A stretch of DNA of 6,381 nt from Treponema sp. GTDB taxonomy: Bacteria; Spirochaetota; Spirochaetia; Treponematales; Treponemataceae. Position 1 is the first letter of the stretch, and the number at the start of each line of letters is the position of its first letter. The notes under the pieces are model-generated. The model did not search any database. It was not told the origin of the DNA and saw nothing but the letters and a program-made list of their open reading frames with translations. The DNA lies in assembly GCA_016290335.1 (NCBI GenBank), contig JAEETM010000140.1, positions 1 through 6,381 of the forward strand, given 5' to 3'. Positions 1-6,118 of the stretch are shown here, in pieces. The position numbers and the translations under genes are program-made.

Positions 1-1
1 A

Positions 2-1786
2 TCAGACAGTATAGATGCCGTAATTGTTGTGACCAATTCTTTCTGCCACAACATCTCAATTCAAAATCTTTCCAAAGAGCTTGAAGGCCTTTTGCCAAAG
101 CCTGTAATTTCAGTCTCTAATCCTCTTAATTTGCCAACAAATCAATACACCTGCGTTTCCTGCGAACAGGCTTATGAACAGATAATTGAACACCTTATAA
201 AAAAGCACAACAAAACAAAAATCGCCTTTATGTCAGCCGCCCTTACCCATTCCCCAGAATCCGAGGAGCGAGAAAGAGCCTTCCGCCTTGCTATGCAAAA
301 ATACAATTTACCAGTAAATGAAGATTTTATTTTTGCCGGAGATTTTACTCCACGTTCTGCTTACGATGCAATTAAAGGTCGTTTTAAAGAAGGAGATAAG
401 ATTCCTTTTGATGCCCTGCTCTGTGCAAATGATTACATGGCTGCAGGAAGTGTGAGTGCTTTTTCTGAGCTTAAAGTTGCCATTCCAGAGGATGTCTGCA
501 TTGTAGGTTTTGATGATGCCGAAATTGCTTCTGTCTGTTCGCCAACTCTTTCTACAATCAGCCAGAATGTTTCAATGACCGGCTATAAAGCTGCTGAGCT
601 CGCCTATAATGCTTTGTCTGCTTCTGATGGATTAAGTAAAAAAGAAGTGATTCAATTAAAGCCTATGTTCAGACAGTCTTGCGGCTGCTTAAATAAAAAT
701 CAAAAACATGAATATATGGATTTAGACGGCCAGATTCTTGAATGTGAAACAACTGCAATGGCGGAGCTTGGACTTTTTTCTAACGGCTTAAATGATATGG
801 CAACACTTTATCACATACTTAACATGACCGATTCTGTTACAAGCATAAACAGATTTTTCCACACGGTCGTAACCAATCTGGATGTTGTTCATATAAGAAT
901 GCTTGCAATGTGTATTTATGATCAGCCCGTAAATCTTAGTCCGCATGATGATTTTGAAATGCCAGACACAGCCCGCCTTCTTATGATGATTGATGAAGAC
1001 CGTCAGATTGAAGAAAACTATTATTCAAGAGGTGGCATTGAGTTTTCTCCAAAAAAAGAAATCCTTCCAGGTGGCATGGAGGATTTGGCACAAGGTAACT
1101 ATTATATTCTTCCAATCTTCCTGGAAAATATGAATTATGGCTATCTTATCTGTAAATTGCCATCTAATAAGTATTCTTTTTATTCAATCTTCTTAAAAGT
1201 TTTGGTAAACGCCTTTGTTCATTCTTATGTTTATACCAAAAAGGAAGAAGAACACGCAAATCTTGCCGAAAAAAATCAAACTCTTAATTTTCAATCCAAA
1301 ACCGATGAGCTTACAAAGCTTTTTAACCGCCGTGGCTTTTATGAATATGGTCAGCTTTTACTTGATGCTGCAATTGCCGCTGGAAAGAAAGGCTCAATTT
1401 TCTTCTGTGATTTAGACGGCCTTAAAACCATAAATGACACCTGGGGTCACGAAATTGGCGACCTTGCAATAAAAACAGAAGCCAAGGTTTTGCGAGCGGC
1501 CTTTAGAGATTCCGATATGGTTGGAAGATTAAGTGGCGATGAGTTTGGCGTAATTGCACCTGGTCTGCCAGCCAGCAAAGTTGAAAAAATCCGAGAACGC
1601 TTTAAAGTGATTAATGAAGAATTATCAAAAGAAGCAAAACTTCCATTTACACTTTCAATCAGTATTGGGCCTGTGGAATTTAACTCCAAAAATACTAATC
1701 TCAAAGAATTACTCAAAGCAGCAGATAAAAATCTTTATGAAGAAAAGAAAATAAAGCATGCTTTGCGTGATGCAGTTAAAAAATAA
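2..1786 (+). CDS. LacI-like sensor / GGDEF diguanylate cyclase, 5' end missing
   Basis: Predicted diguanylate cyclase, making c-di-GMP from two GTP under control of a ligand-binding domain. The frame is open to the left edge, and codons before the GTG at 29 read DAVIVV, a normal strand of the LacI/periplasmic-binding fold, so the gene starts upstream and 594 codons are visible. Order: a LacI-type sensor (to about base 660, with CANDYMAAG and VGFDDAEIAS), the junction motif RQSCGC near 673-690, a middle region of about 180 residues that may be GAF-like, a short coiled coil (about 1240-1300), then GGDEF (about 1301-1770). GGDEF hallmarks seen: DELTKLFNRRGF, DLDGLKTIND with GHEIGD (1409-1461), and the active-site loop SGDEF at 1532-1546. 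Its first Gly is Ser, a common variant that often stays active. RDSD five residues upstream fits the RxxD product-inhibition site. No membrane segment is visible, but the N-terminus is missing. The ligand is unknown; a sugar is a guess from the fold. Very sure of GGDEF, sure of the LacI-like sensor. Confidence 0.93.
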   Translation, partial: SDSIDAVIVVTNSFCHNISIQNLSKELEGLLPKPVISVSNPLNLPTNQYTCVSCEQAYEQIIEHLIKKHNKTKIAFMSAALTHSPESEERERAFRLAMQKYNLPVNEDFIFAGDFTPRSAYDAIKGRFKEGDKIPFDALLCANDYMAAGSVSAFSELKVAIPEDVCIVGFDDAEIASVCSPTLSTISQNVSMTGYKAAELAYNALSASDGLSKKEVIQLKPMFRQSCGCLNKNQKHEYMDLDGQILECETTAMAELGLFSNGLNDMATLYHILNMTDSVTSINRFFHTVVTNLDVVHIRMLAMCIYDQPVNLSPHDDFEMPDTARLLMMIDEDRQIEENYYSRGGIEFSPKKEILPGGMEDLAQGNYYILPIFLENMNYGYLICKLPSNKYSFYSIFLKVLVNAFVHSYVYTKKEEEHANLAEKNQTLNFQSKTDELTKLFNRRGFYEYGQLLLDAAIAAGKKGSIFFCDLDGLKTINDTWGHEIGDLAIKTEAKVLRAAFRDSDMVGRLSGDEFGVIAPGLPASKVEKIRERFKVINEELSKEAKLPFTLSISIGPVEFNSKNTNLKELLKAADKNLYEEKKIKHALRDAVKK

Positions 1787-1805
1787 TGCCGGGTCTAGCC
1801 CGGCA
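1776..1805 (-). terminator. Rho-independent terminator of htpG
   Basis: TGCCGGG (1787-1793) and CCCGGCA (1799-1805) form a 7-bp GC-rich stem with a 5-nt loop. Read on the minus strand, the stem is followed at once by TTATTTTTTAAC, a U-rich tail, so it suits htpG, which ends about 70 bases earlier in that direction. On the plus strand the hairpin is followed by CTAACAGTTAC, with no T-tract, so it would be a poor terminator for the GGDEF gene. The T-tract is the complement of that gene's last codons (AAA AAA TAA), so the two functions share bases. Confidence 0.8.
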
Positions 1806-1815
1806 CTAACAGTTA

Positions 1816-1841
1816 CAGTGCGGCACTGGCTTACCGCACTG
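1816..1841. other. Second hairpin in the convergent junction
   Basis: CAGTGCGG (1816-1823) pairs perfectly with CCGCACTG (1834-1841): an 8-bp stem with a 10-nt loop. The 8-mer GCACTGGC also occurs twice (1823-1830 and 1836-1843), and CAGTGC-G-GCACTG at 1816-1828 is an odd palindrome, so other pairings are possible. Neither strand has an adjacent T-tract. It may protect the 3' ends of either transcript or back up the neighbouring terminator; its role is unknown. Confidence 0.5.
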
Positions 1842-1877
1842 GCAACAAGTTGTCATTCCCTTGCTTGACAAGAGAAT

Positions 1878-3857
1878 CTATTTACTCAACAAATTGTTCA
1901 AATGCTTTACAAACTCAGCTGGCTCTTTGATTTCCATACCGGCAATCATGAGGGCCTGGTTTAGAAGAACTTCGGCAACATCTGCAATTGTAGCTTCATC
2001 ATCGCAATCCTTAAGGCGGGCAACAATTGGATGATCACCGTTTACTTCAAGAATTGGCTTTAAGTCTGGTCCTGGCTGTCCCATTGCCTTCATCATCTGA
2101 ATCATCTGGTAGCTTGGGTCGTTTTCATCAACAACAATACAAGATGGATTTTCGCCGCTCAAAGTTTTAGAAAGCTTAACTTCCTTTACCTTGTCGCCAA
2201 GAGCCTTTGCAATCTTTTCGGTAACAGGCTTGAACTCTTCTTCCTTCTTCTTTGCTGCTTCCTTGTCGCCGCCCAAATCTTCATCAGAACCACTGCGGTT
2301 TACAGCCTTAAGCTCAAACTCATTCTTGTATTTACCAAAACCTGGAATAACAATATCATCAATTTCATCATCCATGATAAGAACTTCAAAGCCCTTGTCT
2401 GTGTAAGCCTTAACCAGCGGATTTGCACGAAGGTTCTTTTCGTCTGAACCTGAGATGTAGAAAATAGCCTTCTGCTCAGGCTTCATTCTCTGAACATAAT
2501 CTGCAAAGCTTGTATAGTTTCCGTCGCCAATGCCGCTTGCATCTGTAGACTTAAAACGTACAATTTCTGCAATTTCATCACGGTTAGCATAGTCGCTGTA
2601 CAAGCCTTCCTTCATTGGGCGGTTGAAGTTCTTAACAAACTTGCCCCACTTTTCAATAGCTTTTTTATCGTCGTCGGTTCGTTTGTCTTCTTCAACAGCA
2701 CGTGCTTTATCAGCAGCCTCACCAAGCTTCTTAAACTCGCTAAGCAATTTTTTTACACTGGCAGATTTAATTGTTTCCAAAATCCTGTTCTGCTGCAAAA
2801 TCTCACGGCTAACATTCAATGGTAAATCTTCGCTATCAATAATACCACGAACAAAACGCAAATAACTTGGCAAAAGCTCGCGGTCATCATCAGTGATGAA
2901 AACTCGTTTTACATAAAGCTTTACGCCGCTCTTGTAATCTGCCTGATACATATCAAAAGGAGCTGTCTGTGGAACATAGAAAAGTGTTGTATATTCCTGA
3001 GTTCCTTCTGCGTGTGTGTGAACGTAATGAAGCGGATCCTGGCCGTCGTGTCCGATTGTTTTGTAGAACTCGTTGTAATCGGCTTCCTTAAGCTCGCTCT
3101 TTGCACGTTTCCACAAAGCACTGGCGCTGTTTACCTGATCAACCTTGTTTTCGCTGCCGGTAACGTTGCCTTTATCATCATATTTTTTCTGCTCGTAATG
3201 GAGGTAAATTGGGAATGCAATATGGTCTGAATATTTTTTAATCAGCTCTTCAATCTTCCAGCGGGAAGCAAACTCCTTGCTGTCGTCGTTCAAATGCATT
3301 TCAATTACAGAACCGCTAAGCTCTACTTTGTCAAAACCGTATTTTTTTGCTGTAGCAGAATCTGGGGCAACTTCATCAATTTCATAAGAGTTTGTACCGT
3401 CTGAACTCCAGTGCCAGATCTTTCCGTCGCCGGCAGCCTTTCTTGTATAAACATCGATTTTATTGGCTGCCATAAAGGCTGAATAAAAACCAACACCAAA
3501 CTGACCAATAAGTGCAGAATCTTTTGCAGCTTCGGCAGTCAAGGCTTCCATAAAGGCCTTTGTACCGGAACGTGCAATTGTACCAAGGTTGTTTGTCAAA
3601 TCCTCGTCTGTCATACCAATTCCGGAATCCTGAACAGCCAGCGTACCAGTTGCCTCATCAAAAGTGATGTCGATTCTCGGCTCAAACTTAATTGCTTTAT
3701 AAGCCTCATCCGAAACTGTAAGATACTTTAATTTGTCCAATGCATCCGAAGCATTAGAAACAATCTCGCGCAAAAAAATGTCTTTATTTGAATAAAGTGA
3801 ATGAATAATTAATTTAAGAAGCTGATTAACTTCTGTTTGAAACTGATATTTTGCCAT
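1878..3857 (-). CDS. htpG: Molecular chaperone HtpG (bacterial Hsp90)
   Basis: ATP-dependent cytoplasmic chaperone that works as a homodimer on partly folded clients, usually with DnaK. It has 659 residues, slightly longer than E. coli HtpG (about 624), and looks complete. The N-terminal GHKL ATPase domain (about 1-230) shows E31 and N35 in the FLREIVSNASDALDKL stretch, D77-x-G79-x-G81 in DSGIGMT, the lid segment GTIARSGT (92-99) and the glycine-rich GQFGVGFYSAF from G118. The middle domain carries RGIIDSEDLPLNVSRE (337-352), whose R351 matches the conserved Arg that contacts ATP. The C-terminal dimerisation domain ends in HLNNLLSK; there is no MEEVD tail, as expected in bacteria. The start is ATG, with AGAGGT 8 nt upstream; the stop is TAG. 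Convergent with the GGDEF gene. I saw no CIRCE operator (TTAGCACTC/GAGTGCTAA) upstream, so HrcA control has no support here. Confidence 0.99.
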   Translation of the reverse strand: MAKYQFQTEVNQLLKLIIHSLYSNKDIFLREIVSNASDALDKLKYLTVSDEAYKAIKFEPRIDITFDEATGTLAVQDSGIGMTDEDLTNNLGTIARSGTKAFMEALTAEAAKDSALIGQFGVGFYSAFMAANKIDVYTRKAAGDGKIWHWSSDGTNSYEIDEVAPDSATAKKYGFDKVELSGSVIEMHLNDDSKEFASRWKIEELIKKYSDHIAFPIYLHYEQKKYDDKGNVTGSENKVDQVNSASALWKRAKSELKEADYNEFYKTIGHDGQDPLHYVHTHAEGTQEYTTLFYVPQTAPFDMYQADYKSGVKLYVKRVFITDDDRELLPSYLRFVRGIIDSEDLPLNVSREILQQNRILETIKSASVKKLLSEFKKLGEAADKARAVEEDKRTDDDKKAIEKWGKFVKNFNRPMKEGLYSDYANRDEIAEIVRFKSTDASGIGDGNYTSFADYVQRMKPEQKAIFYISGSDEKNLRANPLVKAYTDKGFEVLIMDDEIDDIVIPGFGKYKNEFELKAVNRSGSDEDLGGDKEAAKKKEEEFKPVTEKIAKALGDKVKEVKLSKTLSGENPSCIVVDENDPSYQMIQMMKAMGQPGPDLKPILEVNGDHPIVARLKDCDDEATIADVAEVLLNQALMIAGMEIKEPAEFVKHLNNLLSK

Positions 3858-3865
3858 GTGTGAAT

Positions 3866-3871
3866 ACCTCT
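3866..3871 (-). promoter_or_regulatory. Ribosome binding site of htpG
   Basis: On the minus strand AGAGGT lies 8 nt before the ATG at 3857, a normal Shine-Dalgarno core and spacing. It fixes the htpG start and agrees with the conserved N-terminus. Confidence 0.8.
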
Positions 3872-3891
3872 AAAAAGAATGTTTATCTTTA

Positions 3892-3921
3892 AAAATAATA
3901 ACAAAAAGGTATTTTCGACAA
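3892..3921 (-). promoter_or_regulatory. Possible sigma-70-type promoter of htpG
   Basis: On the minus strand TTGTCG (3916-3921) could be a -35 box and TATTTT (3892-3897) a weak -10 box, 18 nt apart, about 35 nt before the htpG start. The -10 matches TATAAT at only four of six bases and the region is AT-rich, so chance matches are likely. It lies just outside the GC-rich element, which would then be upstream of the promoter. Confidence 0.3.
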
Positions 3922-3923
3922 GT

Positions 3924-4101
3924 GTTTTTTTCAGGAGGCTCCCACCCGTTTCACGGGTGGTCGGGCTTTCCGCCATTCCGCTATCGCTCCAGCCGCTTCC
4001 TTCACTCTGTCATTGTCGGGAAAACCCGACAATCCCATCGTTCAGTCCAGTGGCCACCTACGGTGTGGCTCCAATCCCTAGCCTATTTTACGGTTTTTTT
4101 C
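3924..4101. repeat. GC-rich hairpin element flanked by 9-bp direct repeats
   Basis: A stretch of about 160 bp (3933-4092), far richer in GC than its surroundings (36/60 at 3961-4020), lies between two identical copies of GTTTTTTTC (3924-3932 and 4093-4101). It holds three hairpins: CCACCCGT/ACGGGTGG (3942-3949 with 3953-3960, 3-nt loop), ATTGTCGGG/CCCGACAAT (4012-4020 with 4025-4033, AAAA loop) and a weaker GCCAC/GTGGC (4053-4057 with 4065-4069). GGCTCC appears near both ends (3937-3942, 4067-4072). A second GTCGGG at 3960-3965 could compete for the CCCGAC at 4025-4030. Neither strand encodes a convincing protein. I have a vague memory of similar sequence in intergenic spaces of other treponemes, which suggests a dispersed repeat or structured RNA; unverified. 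It fills most of the gap between the AT-rich cluster and htpG. The flanking repeat is low-complexity, so reading it as a target-site duplication is tentative. Confidence 0.5.
4012..4033. other. Strong hairpin inside the GC-rich element
   Basis: A perfect 9-bp stem with a 4-nt loop: ATTGTCGGG, AAAA, CCCGACAAT. It is the most stable structure between the transglutaminase-like gene and htpG. No T-tract follows on either strand, so it is not an ordinary intrinsic terminator; it could be the core of a repeat or of an RNA fold. Confidence 0.6.
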
Positions 4102-4116
4102 TTTAATCGATTTTTT

Positions 4117-5298
4117 CTAAAATAACAATGTAAAAGCAAATTTTAATGGAACATCACTATTTATATCTTCATAAATCTTTGTAAAAGGACTATATATTAT
4201 ACATGTTTTTAACATAAAAAAAGGAAAATCAAACTGAATACCTGCTTCAATTTGAGCATCTATATATGGATCTGTCCATAATAAATTGATATCACCCCCA
4301 CAAAATACATCAACATATCTTGATGTTACCCCATAATCTATTCCAATTCCTAAACCAGCAAATCCAAAACCATTCTTGTGTATAAAATTCAATTTTGTTG
4401 ATAAATATGTTGAATCTCTTTCAAAGTAACAAAAATCCAAAAGTATACCACCATATTGTCCTTTACTGTTAAGATAAAATCCTATTCCATACCCTTCTCC
4501 CAAAACGAAATCATTATTCTGTGGAACAGGATGATTTTCTTCTATCTCTTGAGGTTGAACTTGTACAATTTGTTGCTCTTGTTCTTTTTTAGGTTGTGTA
4601 TTCTTTTTCATTTCTGGTGGTAAAGGAAGATTATATAAGTAACTTGGATAATTTATGCAAAACTTTTCATCTGGTCGCAATTGTATTTCTTCCCCATTCG
4701 CAACATAACCATAAACAACATATCCTAGATTATCTGTCCAGGTCGGATCTATCCAAAACCAAACTCCATCACTTCGCTGAATCCAAAGCCATTCGTGATA
4801 TGTTGCTCTAACTCCGTTTAATCCTTTATGCGCTTTAACATTTTTTTCATATTTTTTTTTCAAAGATATTCCATTATGAATGACATCAGCTTTTTCTGCA
4901 GAGACAGGATCTTCCAATTGTAGTTTATTGCTATCTGAAGCGACATAAACTAAATACCACTCTTGATTTACCATTCCTGCTTTATTATATGAAGACTGAT
5001 ATTTTTTTATATCATCCCACGCAAATTGTGCATAATCAAAACAAACACCATAAAAAGTAGCAGTACGAGTCATATCACCAGACATTTTTTTGAATCTTTC
5101 CGCAAGCATTTTAGGTGTATAATAATCATGAGGATCATCATTCCATCCCCCGCCAGCCTGTGTTGCTGAATATTGTCCAATACATGCTGTTTGCATTGCG
5201 AGGTCTTGTATGATGTTGGTAAAACTGTCGGGATAGAGAAAGGAATTAAGAAAGAAGAAAAGAAAAAAACAATTGAAAATGCTTTTATTGAATTTCAT
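4117..5298 (-). CDS. Secreted transglutaminase-fold protein with C-terminal beta-barrel
   Basis: Predicted exported protein of 393 residues. A very hydrophobic signal sequence (about 7-21) has Phe/Leu runs; the cleavage site is unclear. A transglutaminase-like (papain-fold) domain follows (about 35-225). All three expected catalytic residues are present: C86 in FYGVCFDYAQ, H168 in YHEWLWI and D184 in WFWIDPTW. The family includes peptidases and protein cross-linkers; the substrate here is unknown. A Lys/Gln/Pro-rich linker (about 229-262) leads to a C-terminal third with about eight alternating, Gly/aromatic-rich strands (266-276, 281-291, 298-307, 311-322, 328-340, 345-356, 361-369, 384-393) and a final Phe, as in outer-membrane beta-barrels. 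That suggests an enzyme tethered to the outer membrane; the barrel is my inference from pattern. It is the last gene of the AT-rich cluster, 28 nt after the lipoprotein gene. No Shine-Dalgarno is visible before the ATG. An A9 run lies in codons 146-149. No clear intrinsic terminator follows. Confidence 0.8.
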   Translation of the reverse strand: MKFNKSIFNCFFLFFFLNSFLYPDSFTNIIQDLAMQTACIGQYSATQAGGGWNDDPHDYYTPKMLAERFKKMSGDMTRTATFYGVCFDYAQFAWDDIKKYQSSYNKAGMVNQEWYLVYVASDSNKLQLEDPVSAEKADVIHNGISLKKKYEKNVKAHKGLNGVRATYHEWLWIQRSDGVWFWIDPTWTDNLGYVVYGYVANGEEIQLRPDEKFCINYPSYLYNLPLPPEMKKNTQPKKEQEQQIVQVQPQEIEENHPVPQNNDFVLGEGYGIGFYLNSKGQYGGILLDFCYFERDSTYLSTKLNFIHKNGFGFAGLGIGIDYGVTSRYVDVFCGGDINLLWTDPYIDAQIEAGIQFDFPFFMLKTCIIYSPFTKIYEDINSDVPLKFAFTLLF

Positions 5299-5305
5299 TA
5301 TTACT

Positions 5306-5318
5306 ATTATTTAATAAT
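5306..5318. other. AT palindrome just before the transglutaminase-like start
   Basis: ATTATT-T-AATAAT is a 13-bp odd palindrome in the 28-nt gap between two genes, 8-20 nt before the ATG at 5298, where a ribosome binding site would be expected. No purine-rich Shine-Dalgarno is present. The gap is almost pure A/T, so the palindrome may be chance. Confidence 0.25.
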
Positions 5319-5326
5319 TCATATTT

Positions 5327-6118
5327 CTATTTATAATAATATAAGTTAAAAGGCATATTACTTAGCTTTTCTTCTGTTTTTGATTTATCTTGTTCCCATA
5401 AGGGAAGATTCTTCTTTGCTTTTTTTACTCTTTCTAAATCATAATTAGGATTATCTACTAAATAGTATTCTGTTTCATAACGATAACCTGTTCGTTCTAC
5501 ATATTCTGTGTGCCCTGTTTCAATAGGTTGATAACCTCCTTTTAATGTTCTCGCTCCTATATCGCCTGAAACCCACACAGCTTCTGTATAGGTATATGGA
5601 ACTTGAATTTGTCGTGATTTTGTTAATGTTGGAGATGAACAATTCTCTATAACCCAATTACAAGTTTTTATATTATCAATACATTTTTGATAATATTGAA
5701 CATTTTTTTCATAATCGTTATACGCAATTTCATCAATTTCTAAATCAAATTTATAAGCCAGATAGTTTTTAAATTTTGTATCATATCTAATATAAATAAA
5801 TGAACTAGAAATATCAGAAAACAATATTGTTTCACCTTTTTTTATTGTTGGCTCCATTGAATCTTGAAAGATATAATCTTTTGCTCTACCTTTTTCTATA
5901 TCATCCTTCATCCATAAAAAAATAATAGTATTAAAATCTTTATATAATGAATTTTGTATATTTGGTAAAAAAAAGTTCGATCCTTCAAAATCATTTTCAG
6001 AAAGTTTTGTCCTAGAATATATATATTTGACATCATTATCTTTTCCGATTTCTGTTGATACACAATTTGTAAATAAAAAAGAAAAAGTAATAAATAATAA
6101 AATAAATAATTTTCTCAT
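5327..6118 (-). CDS. Putative lipoprotein of unknown family
   Basis: Predicted exported lipoprotein of 263 residues; I do not recognise the family. The N-terminus has the charged start MRK, a hydrophobic stretch (about 4-16) and FLFTNC with C19 as the likely lipidated Cys, which fits the relaxed spirochaete lipobox. The body is Lys/Asp/Tyr-rich. Residues 86-95 read DSMEPTIKKG, resembling the Ser box of signal peptidase I and LexA-type peptidases, but no matching catalytic Lys segment follows, so I do not call it a protease. The second half has an aromatic, beta-rich stretch (QIQVPYTYTEAVWVSG, then GYQPIETGHTEYVERTGYR), and a charged, probably helical region lies near the C-terminus. Start choice: an ATG two codons upstream (6124) is only 1 nt from AAGGAG, while the ATG at 6118 is 7 nt away and overlaps the preceding stop as ATGA, so 6118 is used. 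The stop is TAG. Very low GC (14/60 at 5881-5940). Probably co-transcribed with both neighbours. Confidence 0.75.
   Translation of the reverse strand: MRKLFILLFITFSFLFTNCVSTEIGKDNDVKYIYSRTKLSENDFEGSNFFLPNIQNSLYKDFNTIIFLWMKDDIEKGRAKDYIFQDSMEPTIKKGETILFSDISSSFIYIRYDTKFKNYLAYKFDLEIDEIAYNDYEKNVQYYQKCIDNIKTCNWVIENCSSPTLTKSRQIQVPYTYTEAVWVSGDIGARTLKGGYQPIETGHTEYVERTGYRYETEYYLVDNPNYDLERVKKAKKNLPLWEQDKSKTEEKLSNMPFNLYYYK

Noticed and set aside
29..31. GTG as the start of the GGDEF gene
   Set aside because: The frame is open to the left edge and the codons before it fit the LacI-like fold (DAVIVV); starting here would cut the domain in half.
1215..3508. Several 60-90 codon frames opposite or within the GGDEF gene and htpG
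   Set aside because: They lie entirely inside strongly conserved coding sequence in other frames and show no recognisable domain or ribosome binding site.
3858..3932. CIRCE (HrcA) operator upstream of htpG
   Set aside because: No TTAGCACTC/GAGTGCTAA inverted repeat is present in the leader.
3975..4010. Resemblance of the minus strand (AAGGAAGCGGC) to the conserved tip of signal recognition particle RNA
   Set aside because: The complementary 5' arm and symmetric loop needed for SRP domain IV are absent.
3879..4125. Two overlapping plus-strand reading frames of 67-75 codons across the GC-rich element
   Set aside because: They overlap in different frames, have no ribosome binding site, are low in charged residues and simply follow the hairpin-rich sequence; they look like translations of a non-coding repeat.
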